In this document: in pieces, positions 1-7,673 of the stretch
Layout: each line of letters opens with the position of its first letter
Numbering within the stretch: position 1 is the first letter of the stretch
DNA from: Staphylococcus saprophyticus subsp. saprophyticus ATCC 15305 = NCTC 7292
GTDB taxonomy: Bacteria > Bacillota > Bacilli > Staphylococcales > Staphylococcaceae
DNA: 64,000 nucleotides
Assembly (NCBI RefSeq): GCF_000010125.1
Contig: NC_007350.1
Coordinates: 1,674,001 to 1,738,000 of the forward strand
Direction: 5' to 3'
Program-made: the position numbers and the translations under genes
Notes under the pieces: generated by a model
Databases searched by the model: none
The model's input: the letters and a program-made list of their open reading frames with translations, nothing else
Told to the model about the DNA's origin: nothing

Positions 1-2219
1 GCAGGGGCATCATTGATACCATCACCAATCATTCCTACACGATAGCCTTTGCTTTGTAAATCTTTGATAGCTGATAATTTATCTTCAGGCATTAACTCAG
101 CATAAACCTCTTTGATACCTGAAAGTTGCGCTATTTTATGTGCAGTTCCTTTATTATCACCTGTAAGCATTATAGTATTTTTAATATTACTTCCATTTAA
201 TTGTTGTAATGTTTGCTTAATATCCGACCTTAATGGGTCTTCAACAGTAATAAAACCATGGATTTTATCTGCTGTTGCAATAATAATAACTGTATATCCT
301 TGTTGCTCATATGAATATATTTCTTCTTTATAATTTACAATATTTTCATTTATAGATTCGATTAACTTTATGTTTCCTGCATAAATATTATTATGGTCAA
401 TTTTACCTTTAATACCTCGTCCAACAATATTTTCAAAATCAGTAACATCGTATGTTATAGATTTAAATTGTGAGACATAATCAACAATTGCATTGCTAAT
501 TGGATGCGTTGAGTATGATTCTAAACTTAGCGCAATATTCAAAAACATTTCTTTGTCAGATTCGATTGTTTTAATTTCTGAAACTTTTGGGCGTCCTTCA
601 GTCAGCGTTCCAGTTTTATCAAAAGCTAAAGCTGAAAGTGTACCTAAAGCTTCCAAATGGTTGCCACCTTTGATAAGTACACCTTTTTTTGCTGCGCTAC
701 CAATCCCAGTGACAATAGCTACAGGAGTCGAAATAACTAGTGCACACGGACATGCTATGACAAGTAGTTCAAGTCCTTTATAAAACCATTCTCCCCATGT
801 TCCTAAAGAAAAAATAGGAGGGATTACCATTACTAATAATGCTAATATGAATACAATGGGTGTATAAATTTCAGAAAACCGGTCGATAAAAGCTTGTGTA
901 GGTGCTTTGTTTTCTTGTGCTTCTTCAACCATATGAATGATTTTAGACAGTGTGGTATCTTTAACTAATCTTGAAACACGTATTTTTAAAGTCCCGTTTT
1001 CATTAATAGAACCTGCATAAGCTTCTTCATTTATCGTTTTGTCTACAGGAATAGATTCACCAGTTATAGGTGCCTGATTTAAACTTGAATATCCTTCTAT
1101 AATCGTACCATCTAGTGGTACTCGATCGCCTGGTTTTACAAGTAAAATTTCTCCAATACTAATATCTTTTAAGTTTTTTGAAATTATCCCCGTCTCTGTT
1201 ACAACGTTTGCTTCTGCTGGTGTAATATCCATTAACGATTGAATAGAATTTCTTGTTTTATCTATAGAAATAGTTTGTAATAAAGTGCCAATAGTAAATA
1301 GTAAAACGACGATTGCGCCTTCAAAAAACTCACCAATTAATATGGCACCAATAACAGCTACAGACATTAAAACATTCATATCTAAACTCTTAGATTTAAT
1401 AGCATAATAGGCACTTTTTAAGGGTTTTATACCACTGACTACAATAGCTATGATATACATCAAATTAGTTATCCAAATGGGTAGTGATACCATAGATGAA
1501 ACAATACCAAGGATAAGAAATAGTGTTGATATAATAGGCTTACTAAACAAACGCCACTTTGTATTATTATTTTTATTACTGGATTGTAATGTAGCAGAAT
1601 AACCGATTTTAGAAACTTCTTTTTCAATATTTTTAGTTTGATTGCCTTCAAAATCAATCTGCATTTTTCCAGTTGAAAAACTAACTTGTGTGTCATTTAC
1701 ATAGGGTAAATTGTTCAAATGTTTTTCAATACTTTTAGCACAACTACCACAATCCATACCTTCTATTGAAAATATTGTATAGTTTTGATTGCTATCATTT
1801 TCTTCGATACCATAACCCAATTTTTTTAGTGTTTGAGTCACTTGATTAATACTACTTTGAGATTTTAGTCCAACGCTTAATTTACTTGTAGAAAAATTAA
1901 CTTTAGGATTAGTTACATCGTCTAAAGGTCTTAACGCTTTTTCAATGGTTATTGCACATGAACTACAATCCATACCTGTTACTTTAAAATTATAATTTGA
2001 AAATGGGGTGGCTACTTCATCGTCTTCTTCAGAACTATTACTCATAGCATTACATGAAATGTTATGAGTTGAATCGATGCTTTCACCGTTATTTGTACAG
2101 CATTCGTCATTTTGATTTGCTACCTTAGGCTCATTACTACAACACTTATTTTCGTTAACTGAGTTACTTGTACAACAAGTATTAGATTCAGCTTTATTAT
2201 TACAGCAATTAGTACTCAT
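1..2219 (-). CDS. cadA: Cadmium/zinc/lead-translocating P1B-type ATPase, 3' end cut off by the window
   Basis: Heavy-metal efflux pump of the inner membrane; about 740 codons are present and the frame runs off the window at the hinge motif MIGDGINDAP. Visible in order: a Cys-rich leader (residues 1-60, with NCCN, TCC, KCC, ECC and SCN clusters), two heavy-metal-associated domains with GMDCSSCA and GMDCGSCA, membrane segments, the actuator TGES, the ion-binding CPC motif (ACPCALV) and the phosphorylation site DKTGTLT. Two HMA domains behind a Cys-rich leader differ from the shorter plasmid pI258 CadA, which has one. The start ATG lies 18 bases after the upstream repressor gene, so the two form an operon. 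CPC supports Cd/Zn/Pb; copper ATPases share CPC, but the CadC/CmtR-type neighbour favours Cd/Pb/Zn. Confidence 0.9.
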   Translation of the reverse strand, partial: MSTNCCNNKAESNTCCTSNSVNENKCCSNEPKVANQNDECCTNNGESIDSTHNISCNAMSNSSEEDDEVATPFSNYNFKVTGMDCSSCAITIEKALRPLDDVTNPKVNFSTSKLSVGLKSQSSINQVTQTLKKLGYGIEENDSNQNYTIFSIEGMDCGSCAKSIEKHLNNLPYVNDTQVSFSTGKMQIDFEGNQTKNIEKEVSKIGYSATLQSSNKNNNTKWRLFSKPIISTLFLILGIVSSMVSLPIWITNLMYIIAIVVSGIKPLKSAYYAIKSKSLDMNVLMSVAVIGAILIGEFFEGAIVVLLFTIGTLLQTISIDKTRNSIQSLMDITPAEANVVTETGIISKNLKDISIGEILLVKPGDRVPLDGTIIEGYSSLNQAPITGESIPVDKTINEEAYAGSINENGTLKIRVSRLVKDTTLSKIIHMVEEAQENKAPTQAFIDRFSEIYTPIVFILALLVMVIPPIFSLGTWGEWFYKGLELLVIACPCALVISTPVAIVTGIGSAAKKGVLIKGGNHLEALGTLSALAFDKTGTLTEGRPKVSEIKTIESDKEMFLNIALSLESYSTHPISNAIVDYVSQFKSITYDVTDFENIVGRGIKGKIDHNNIYAGNIKLIESINENIVNYKEEIYSYEQQGYTVIIIATADKIHGFITVEDPLRSDIKQTLQQLNGSNIKNTIMLTGDNKGTAHKIAQLSGIKEVYAELMPEDKLSAIKDLQSKGYRVGMIGDGINDAP

Positions 2220-2237
2220 TTAAGTCATCTTCTTTCG

Positions 2238-2552
2238 TTATATAGTATGATACTGGCAACTTTGAATATCATCTTCAGTATTTTCAACTACAGAATCAAT
2301 AAGTTTAAGCAGTTCTAAAATTTGATTGTTTTTTATTTGGTAATAAACGTATTTACCTTCTTGTCTAGAATTAACCAAACCACACCCTTTGAGACAAGAT
2401 AAATGTTGAGAAATACTAGATTGACTTATTTGAGATTGTTTAACAATCTCATTGACAGTCATTTCTTTCGATTTAAGTAGCTCTAATATCATCAAACGTA
2501 CTTTATTAGAAAGACCATGTATAAAATGTGCTTTTAACTCAATATCATGCAT
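2238..2552 (-). CDS. ArsR/SmtB-family metal-sensing repressor (CadC/CmtR-like)
   Basis: A 104-residue winged-helix repressor, first gene of the efflux operon. The recognition helix region is around residues 42-56 (SQISQSSISQHLSCLKGCG). Cys53 and Cys57 (C-x3-C) sit in the DNA-reading helix, with a further Cys99 near the C terminus. That spacing resembles the Cd/Pb sensor CmtR of mycobacteria (Cys57, Cys61, Cys102) more than the N-terminal-Cys CadC of pI258, which uses Cys7, Cys11, Cys58 and Cys60. The comparison with CmtR is from memory of the family. GAGGTGAT precedes the ATG as ribosome binding site. It presumably releases its operator at 2585-2616 on binding metal and derepresses itself and the pump. 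Confidence 0.88.
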   Translation of the reverse strand: MHDIELKAHFIHGLSNKVRLMILELLKSKEMTVNEIVKQSQISQSSISQHLSCLKGCGLVNSRQEGKYVYYQIKNNQILELLKLIDSVVENTEDDIQSCQYHTI

Positions 2553-2584
2553 TTAATCACCTCATATTACCTAAGACTAATATA

Positions 2585-2619
2585 AATAACATATTACCAT
2601 TTGATAATATGTTATTCAA
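2585..2619 (-). promoter_or_regulatory. Promoter with overlapping operator for the metal-efflux operon
   Basis: On the minus strand a -35 TTGAAT (2619-2614) and a -10 TAATAT (2596-2591) are separated by 17 bases. A perfect inverted repeat with 12-base arms (AATAACATATTA at 2585-2596 and its complement at 2605-2616) and an 8-base centre covers the -10 and spacer. A bound dimeric ArsR repressor here would block RNA polymerase. The assignment to the adjacent regulator is inferred from position. Confidence 0.75.
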
Positions 2620-2692
2620 TCCTTTTTATAATGTTAATTAGAATTTCGTTTGTCCTAATTAATTTTATTAGTTAGTCTGTAATTATTCTTTC

Positions 2693-3601
2693 TTAAGATA
2701 CGTTCCTATATTCATTTGGTGTTAGTCCATCAAATTTTGGAACATATCTTTTATTCATATAATAATTAATATATTCACTGATGCCTGTTTCAAGATCTTC
2801 ATATGTGCTGAATTGATTTCTATAGTAATATTCTGATTTTAACGTACCCCAAAAAGCTTCTATCGGTTGATTATCTAAACAACTTCCTGCTTTTGACATA
2901 CTAATTTTTACGTTATGTGTATCTAAATAGTTCTTGTAATGTTTAGAAGTGTATTGAAAACCTCTGTCACTATGTAAAATTGTATTAGATGCATCATTAT
3001 TTTGTAAGGCTAATTTCAATATGTCCATAACCAATTTTAAATCATTACGCTTACTCACTTTATAAACAATTATACTTAAATCATACCTATCAATTATAGC
3101 GCTAATATAAGCTTTTTGACCTTTTCCATAATTTAAGTAACTAATATCTGTAAACCATTTTTGATTTGGTTTATTGGCTTCAAAATTTCTATTCAATATA
3201 TTTTCAGCTGTGAAATGTGGTTTGATTCTAGTCCAATTAGGACGTTTTTTTCTGATTTGTGCTTGTAAACCTAAAATTCGCATAATTCTTCTAATACATT
3301 TTATATTAACATTTAAATTGCACTCTCTTTTTAAAGCGTAATGTATCCTTACTACACCGAAGGTTTCTTTAGAGTTCTTAAATATACACTTAATTTCTTT
3401 TGCAATTAATTTAGAGCGTTTTTCATTATTAGAAATTTCTTTATTACACCATTTATAATAACCACTACGGCTGACTTCTAGACGCTCGCATAACATTTTA
3501 ATACTGTAATTTTGTTCTCTGTTGAGCTCAAATATCATTTGATATAAATGTTCTTTATGACCTAATGAAAATGATTGTTTCGATACTTGAACTCTTGCCA
3601 C
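2693..3601 (-). CDS. IS3-family transposase catalytic subunit OrfB
   Basis: A 302-residue integrase-core protein with an N-terminal HTH_21-type region and an rve domain. The DDE triad is visible as D in TDISYL, D in HSDRGFQ and E in IEAFWGTLK, with the usual C-terminal NEYR. It begins at a GTG inside the end of orfA in the -1 frame. The slippery run AAAAAAG (complement of 3607-3601) lies at the junction, so the working product is probably the OrfAB fusion made by -1 frameshifting, giving the transition KKV-ARVQV. The frame is intact to its stop. Confidence 0.9.
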   Translation of the reverse strand: MARVQVSKQSFSLGHKEHLYQMIFELNREQNYSIKMLCERLEVSRSGYYKWCNKEISNNEKRSKLIAKEIKCIFKNSKETFGVVRIHYALKRECNLNVNIKCIRRIMRILGLQAQIRKKRPNWTRIKPHFTAENILNRNFEANKPNQKWFTDISYLNYGKGQKAYISAIIDRYDLSIIVYKVSKRNDLKLVMDILKLALQNNDASNTILHSDRGFQYTSKHYKNYLDTHNVKISMSKAGSCLDNQPIEAFWGTLKSEYYYRNQFSTYEDLETGISEYINYYMNKRYVPKFDGLTPNEYRNVS

Positions 3602-4245
3602 TTTTTTACGATTGCTTTATCCATTTCTAAGTATTCTATTCTTGTTTTTAGTTTTTTATTTTCTAATTTTATTAGTTCTATTTCAGATAATTCTTGTTTT
3701 TTATTTTTTCCACGTTTATCTTTTAATCCATCTATACCATTCTTTTTATAGCTCTTCACCCAATGGTATATTTGATGGTAGGAAACACCATATTCCACGG
3801 AAGCCTCTTGATAGTTATAATTTTTAGCTATGACATTTTCAGTAATTTCAATACGTTCAGATAAAGTTGTTTTTCTTGATTTATTCATAGTGGAAAACCC
3901 TTTCCCTGTGTGCTTGTTAGATTTTCCCTTTTTATAATTTCTTAACCACAATTTTAAAACTGATATAGAGCTAATATTATACTTGTTAACAACTTTATAC
4001 AGTGGAATATTCCTTTCTAACACATCTTCTATAGCTATTGCTTTAATCTCTGCAGAGTATTTATTTCTTTTACTAAAAGGTTTTAATCCATCTACACCAT
4101 AAGCTTTATATCTTCTTACCCATTCTTGTAATGTAGCGCTAGAAACTCCATTGTTTTTTGCTGTACTATATCTAGATATATTTCCATCAACTATATCTTC
4201 AACTATTTTAATACGCTTTTCTAAAGGCATCTTATTTGTAGTCAT
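3562..4245 (-). CDS. IS3-family transposase DNA-binding subunit OrfA
   Basis: A 227-residue protein with repeated helix-turn-helix modules (two LQEW/YHWV-type segments around residues 30-50 and 140-170) and a C-terminal leucine-zipper-like stretch (ELIKLENKKLKTRIEYLE). It binds the element's ends and by itself restrains transposition. The A6G slippage site near its end feeds ribosomes into orfB. Its ribosome binding site AGGGGAG (complement of 4262-4256) lies 10 bases before the ATG, inside the right arm of a hairpin. Confidence 0.85.
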   Translation of the reverse strand: MTTNKMPLEKRIKIVEDIVDGNISRYSTAKNNGVSSATLQEWVRRYKAYGVDGLKPFSKRNKYSAEIKAIAIEDVLERNIPLYKVVNKYNISSISVLKLWLRNYKKGKSNKHTGKGFSTMNKSRKTTLSERIEITENVIAKNYNYQEASVEYGVSYHQIYHWVKSYKKNGIDGLKDKRGKNKKQELSEIELIKLENKKLKTRIEYLEMDKAIVKKWQEFKYRNNHFH

Positions 4246-4250
4246 AAAAA

Positions 4251-4313
4251 ATACACTCCCCTAATTATAGTTCACTTTTTATATTTAAAGTGTCTACTTT
4301 TAGGGGAGTGTAT
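4251..4313 (-). promoter_or_regulatory. Hairpin that can mask the orfA ribosome binding site
   Basis: A perfect 13-base inverted repeat (ATACACTCCCCTA at 4251-4263, complement at 4301-4313) encloses a second one (CACTTT at 4273-4278, AAAGTG at 4287-4292). In an RNA entering from outside the IS, the terminal-repeat arm pairs with the arm holding the orfA Shine-Dalgarno sequence. Such structures in other IS elements prevent transposase synthesis from read-through transcripts; the role here is inferred. Confidence 0.6.
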
Positions 4314-4328
4314 CAAAAGTTGGGATGG

Positions 4329-4436
4329 TTATTTTTTATGGCTTGATTTAACAATTGTGATTGCTATACCTAACAAGGTAACGATGAATGTACCGAAACC
4401 TAACATTAAGTACGGCACTTCTACAATTGAAACCAA
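4329..4436 (-). CDS. Holin-like toxic membrane peptide (Hol_Tox / SprG type), 35 aa
   Basis: A very short gene starting at TTG, 9 bases after an AGGAG (complement of 4449-4445). The peptide has one hydrophobic segment, LMLGFGTFIVTLLGIAITIV, followed by a charged tail KSSHKK. That matches the Hol_Tox pattern (hydrophobic, F-G-x-F-I/L-x-x-L-L, Lys-rich end) and resembles toxins of staphylococcal type I systems such as SprG. It would insert in the membrane and depolarise the cell if over-expressed. No antisense RNA can be proven from sequence. A short overlapping leader frame lies upstream. Confidence 0.6.
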   Translation of the reverse strand: MVSIVEVPYLMLGFGTFIVTLLGIAITIVKSSHKK

Positions 4437-4477
4437 ACAAGGCGTCTCCTTTCTAAAGATTTTGTCGGTACTTTCAT
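4421..4477 (-). CDS. Possible 18-residue leader ORF overlapping the toxin start
   Basis: ATG at 4477-4475 follows GAGGTGG and encodes MKVPTKSLERRRLVWFQL before stopping inside the toxin frame. The KSLERRRL segment encodes the toxin's own ribosome binding site and, from memory, resembles the N-terminal part of the long SprG1 peptide. It may couple or restrain toxin translation, or may simply be untranslated leader. Confidence 0.3.
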   Translation of the reverse strand: MKVPTKSLERRRLVWFQL

Positions 4478-4592
4478 AAGCACCACCTCACTTTATACTG
4501 ATATTAGCCACCATCTATCCAACTTGCTCACCTTAATCTGCTTTCTTCAAATCTTTCCATTTCGCTTACTATCCCGCTTACATTAATACTAT

Positions 4593-4623
4593 AAAAAAAG
4601 AACCTTGCAAGCGCAAGATTCTT
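4593..4623 (-). terminator. Rho-independent terminator, probably the original tRNA-Arg terminator
   Basis: Stem AAGAA-CTTGC / GCAAG-TTCTT with loop GCTT on the minus strand, followed by seven Ts. It lies just left of the left att core and points away from it, where the terminator of the minus-strand tRNA-Arg gene would have stood before the island inserted. Confidence 0.7.
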
Positions 4624-4649
4624 AATTGAATAATATGTAATTTATTCTT

Positions 4650-4666
4650 TTAGTGTCCTGGGAGGG
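4650..4666. repeat. Left attachment-site core of the integrated island
   Basis: The 17 bases TTAGTGTCCTGGGAGGG are identical to 33941-33957, which cover the 3' end of the tRNA-Arg gene. To the right (about 4714-4735) is a segment, GTGCCATGCCAGTGCCATAAAA, very like the one just outside the integrase gene at 33821-33843, as expected for integrase arm-binding sites on both sides of attP. Confidence 0.8.
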
Positions 4667-4975
4667 CTGCTATACAGCCCTTATTATCAGTTTTTGTAGC
4701 GTTTTAGTGCCATGCCAGTGCCATAAAAATATTGATTATATATTTCTTACATTTTAATGGTAGAAACTAGTTCGTTATCTTTAACGTTACTAAATCTATT
4801 ATTGTGCAATTTTAAACACCTTGACAGATTCTTGTTATTACTTTTACGATTGTATATTGATGTTTAAAAGGACTTGTGGAATTACTGTTTTAAAAGACTT
4901 TTAAAATGTTATATTTCTATGAGCGTCTGCACTTTTTTAAATAATCTGTCTTTTTTTGCCCTAAAAAATATTCAC

Positions 4976-5167
4976 CTATTCACTTAGGTGGGCTTTTCCA
5001 TATTGGTATAGTTTTTCTGCATTCTTTAATGATAGATTGTCTAAATCACGTTTCCCGTTTCTTAAAGTAGAAATTATAGCTTGATTTATAAGTGTGTTCT
5101 TATATATTTGATAACCAGTTATCTCGCTTTCAATTAGTTTTTTGATTACCTGTTTGTATTCACTCAT
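4976..5167 (-). CDS. Small helix-turn-helix protein, phage/island regulator type
   Basis: A 63-residue protein from ATG at 5167. The central segment (ITGYQIYKNTLINQAIISTL) has the spacing of a phage-type HTH, followed by a leucine-bearing helix (LSLKNAEKLYQYG). Similar small DNA-binding proteins occur in staphylococcal phages and pathogenicity islands. Its target is unknown. The ribosome binding site is weak (GCGTGAT), and an in-frame GTG nine bases earlier is possible. It belongs to the pre-IS431 part of the island. Confidence 0.6.
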   Translation of the reverse strand: MSEYKQVIKKLIESEITGYQIYKNTLINQAIISTLRNGKRDLDNLSLKNAEKLYQYGKAHLSE

Positions 5168-5291
5168 AATTATCACGCTCGTTTTTATTTAAATAGTGGA
5201 AGGTTAAGATAGCTAGTTTCCGCTAGCTAAAATCATTATATACTATTTATTTTTTGTGAAAAAATTTATGTTAAGTAAATTTACATAAAAA

Positions 5292-5320
5292 TAACAGCCT
5301 GTGGGGGCAGACTGTTAAAA
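5292..5320. terminator. Possible terminator hairpin
   Basis: TAACAG-CTG / CAG-CTGTTA around a G-rich loop, followed by AAAAATA on the plus strand. It lies in the gap 5168-5480 between two minus-strand genes. That gap otherwise holds short inverted repeats around CTAGC (near 5213 and 5350) and nothing coding. Confidence 0.4.
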
Positions 5321-5480
5321 ATATATCATTTTACAAAAGGTGAATTGCGCTAGTTTTTCACTAGCTAATTTTAATATACAATAATAAGAGTAATTAAAAA
5401 AATCTATGTCAACTTTAATAACAATAATAACTACTCAACGATATGCTCGGGCGGACTGATGTGTTTCCATAATAGCTCCC

Positions 5481-5891
5481 TTATTTTATCTCCACAATAT
5501 CTTTTAAATTCAACACACTCATTCCAGTATCTTCATACATGTGTAGTGTTTTAGTATGCACGTCTACTTTATGAATATAACCTACTTTTGTTTTAATATA
5601 TCCAGTTTCGAAGTAACGCAATTCAATTGATGGGTCATTATACATTTTGAAAATTAATGTGTTATTAAGGTCATTCAATTGATCGTCGTCTAATATCGGT
5701 CTATCAATCTTATTTTGATCTTGTATGTATTGTTCTAGTTGCTCGTATTGTTCGGGGAGTGTCTTGAAGGCTTGCCACTTAACGATGCCTCTACTTTCTG
5801 GTATATGTGAATTAAGATATTCTCTCGATATATTGCGATAATCAGTTTCGTATTTATATTCATCTGGTGCGTTAGGATTTATTATTTTCAT
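5481..5891 (-). CDS. YolD-like family protein
   Basis: A 136-residue protein with the YolD-family layout: RGIVKWQAFKTLPEQYEQL near residues 34-52, an acidic linker, then a beta-rich C-terminal half (Y..TGYIKTKVGYIHKVDVHTK). YolD-like proteins are common in phages and mobile elements of Firmicutes and often lie near DNA polymerase IV/V-like genes, none of which is present here. Function is unknown. GAGGTGAT gives a strong ribosome binding site. It follows a 63-residue gene after 9 bases, so they are cotranscribed. Confidence 0.7.
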   Translation of the reverse strand: MKIINPNAPDEYKYETDYRNISREYLNSHIPESRGIVKWQAFKTLPEQYEQLEQYIQDQNKIDRPILDDDQLNDLNNTLIFKMYNDPSIELRYFETGYIKTKVGYIHKVDVHTKTLHMYEDTGMSVLNLKDIVEIK

Positions 5892-5900
5892 ATTATCACC

Positions 5901-6092
5901 TCAAAAAAATGGAATAGTTTTACTAGCTTCTATAATGTCCTTAGTAAAGAAAAATTGCTTGCCTTCACCAGTATAAGCTGGGTTTAAAACCATATTCGCT
6001 TTAGCATTATATAACCACTCTGGATTAATTCCAGAATTTAATATTTCTTGAAATTCTTGAAAATTTTTACTCCAATCTAAATTAGGTTTCAT
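5901..6092 (-). CDS. Hypothetical island protein, 63 aa
   Basis: A short soluble protein (MKPNLDWSKNFQEFQEIL...) with no motif I recognise. It is supported by a strong ribosome binding site (GAGGTGAT, 3 bases before ATG) and by its position directly upstream of the YolD-like gene in the same operon. It is part of the original island, cut by the IS431 copy at 6233. Confidence 0.55.
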   Translation of the reverse strand: MKPNLDWSKNFQEFQEILNSGINPEWLYNAKANMVLNPAYTGEGKQFFFTKDIIEASKTIPFF

Positions 6093-6232
6093 ATAATCAC
6101 CTCATGAATATAATAGAACACTTGTTCGCATATGTAAATAAAAAAATAACCTCCCAAAATTATCAGGGTGGTTATTTTTCTCTATGGTTACTTTCTAATT
6201 ACTTTCATAATAAATGAAACTATAAATATTAA

Positions 6233-7022
6233 GGTTCTGTTGCAAAGTAAAAAAATATAGCTAACCACTAATTTATCATGTCAGTGTTCGCTTAACTTGC
6301 TAGCATGATGCTAATTTCTTGGCATGGCGAAAATCCGTAGATCTGAAGAGACCTGCGGTTCTTTTTATATAGAGCGTAAATACATTCAATACCTTTTAAA
6401 GTATTCTTTGCTGTATTGATACTTTGATACCTTGTCTTTCTTACTTTAATATGACGGTGATCTTGCTCAATGAGGTTATTCAGATATTTCGATGTACAAT
6501 GACAGTCAGGTTTAAGTTTAAAAGCTTTAATTACTTTAGCCATTGCTACCTTCGTTGAAGGTGCCTGATCTGTAATTACCTTTTGAGGTTTACCAAATTG
6601 TTTAATGAGACGTTTGATAAACTCATATGCTGAATGATTATCTCGTTGCTTACGCAACCAAATATCTAATGTATGTTCCTCTGCATCAATGGCACGATAT
6701 AAATAGCTCCATTTTCCTTTTATTTTGATGTACGTCTCATCAATACGCCATTTGTAATAAGCTTTTTTATGCTTTTTCTTCCAAATTTGATACAAAATTG
6801 GGGCATATTCTTGAACCCAACGGTAGACCGTTGAATGATGAACGTTTACACCACGTTCCCTTAATATTTCAGATATATCACGATAACTCAATGCATATCT
6901 TAGATAGTAGCCAACGGCTACAGTGATAACATCCTTGTTAAATTGTTTATATCTGAAATAGTTCATACAGAAGACTCCTTTTTGTTAAAATTATACTATA
7001 AATTCAACTTTACAACAGAACC
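6233..7022 (-). mobile_element. IS431/IS257-type insertion sequence, copy 1 (IS6 family)
   Basis: Exactly 790 bases, bounded by GGTTCTGTTGCAAAGT and its inverted copy; the right end has one changed base (ACTTTACAAC instead of ACTTTGCAAC). The single transposase is read on the minus strand. The flanking 8-mers (AATATTAA, TTTGAAAG) do not match, so no target duplication remains, which points to later recombination or deletion. A second copy in the same orientation lies at 32219-33008. Confidence 0.95.
6292..6966 (-). CDS. tnp: IS431/IS257 transposase (IS6-family DDE)
   Basis: A 224-residue full-length transposase: N-terminal HTH (SYRDISEILRERGVNVHHST), DDE residues in WRIDETYIKIKG, VITDQAPST and NLIEQDHRHIK. 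It catalyses replicative cointegrate formation, the usual way these elements fuse plasmids into staphylococcal chromosomes. It differs from the copy at 32278 at only a few residues (for example K/T in KKHKKAYY, E/G in DAEEHT, E/A in SAYEF). Confidence 0.97.
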   Translation of the reverse strand: MNYFRYKQFNKDVITVAVGYYLRYALSYRDISEILRERGVNVHHSTVYRWVQEYAPILYQIWKKKHKKAYYKWRIDETYIKIKGKWSYLYRAIDAEEHTLDIWLRKQRDNHSAYEFIKRLIKQFGKPQKVITDQAPSTKVAMAKVIKAFKLKPDCHCTSKYLNNLIEQDHRHIKVRKTRYQSINTAKNTLKGIECIYALYKKNRRSLQIYGFSPCQEISIMLAS

Positions 7023-7082
7023 TTTGAAAGTAACTTTTAAAAGGCATACTATTAAATTAACTAAAACAAGGAGATTTTATCA

Positions 7083-7499
7083 ATGAAAGCAGCAGTTTGG
7101 TATGGTCAAAAGGATGTACGAGTTGAAGATCGAAAATCTAAAGAGTTACAAGATAATGAGGTTAAAGTTAAAGTGTCTTGGGCTGGCATTTGTGGGACAG
7201 ATTTACATGAATACTTAGAAGGCCCTATATTTATTTCAACAGACAAACCTGACCCGTTCCTTGGCCAAAAAGCGCCCGTTACATTAGGCCACGAATTTGC
7301 AGGTGTAGTAGATGATATTGGTTCTAAGGTTACAAAATTTAATAAAGGCGATCGTGTTGTCATTAATCCTACAGTTTCAAATCGTGAAAAAGAAGAAAAT
7401 ATTGATCTTTACGATGGTTATTCATTTATAGGTTTAGGTTCTGATGGTGGATTTGCAGAATTTACAAATGTCCCAGAAGAGAACGATTTTTCTAACTAG
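7083..7499 (+). pseudogene. 2,3-butanediol dehydrogenase-like zinc alcohol dehydrogenase, 3' truncated
   Basis: The first 138 residues of a medium-chain dehydrogenase of the butanediol dehydrogenase group (full length about 350). Catalytic zinc ligands Cys37 (GICGTDLH) and His70-Glu71 (TLGHEFAG) are present. The frame ends in an unrelated tail (VPEENDFSN) and the whole NAD-binding domain is missing, so it cannot work. Its start has a good AAGGAG. It lies just right of IS431 copy 1, at the edge of the captured plasmid. Confidence 0.85.
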
Positions 7500-7673
7500 A
7501 ATTTTAATTATAGACATAAATTTACACTCTTTGTAATTCTAGGCTAGTTATTTTTTATGAAGAACTTTAATGTACTTTTGTATATTTCGTTTTAGTTATT
7601 TTATGATTAAAAAGCATTTTGTTAAAGAAAGGCCTTACTATTAACTATCTTATTTTTCATTCATTTTATTACT

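Larger units (their letters stand above)
2651..4315 (-). mobile_element. IS3-family (IS150-group-like) insertion sequence
   Basis: An element of about 1.66 kb with the two overlapping frames typical of IS3 elements. The end next to orfA begins TGATACACTCCCCTAAAAGT, which fits the TG..CCCC.AAAAGT pattern of IS150-group ends. The other end, placed at the TG at 2651, matches it poorly, so that boundary is uncertain and may be degraded. No target duplication is visible. The element sits immediately upstream of the cadmium operon promoter. Confidence 0.75.

Noticed and set aside
2651..4315. A 3-bp target duplication around the IS3-family element
   Set aside because: Bases outside the proposed ends (GTT and AAA) do not match, and the left end is itself uncertain.
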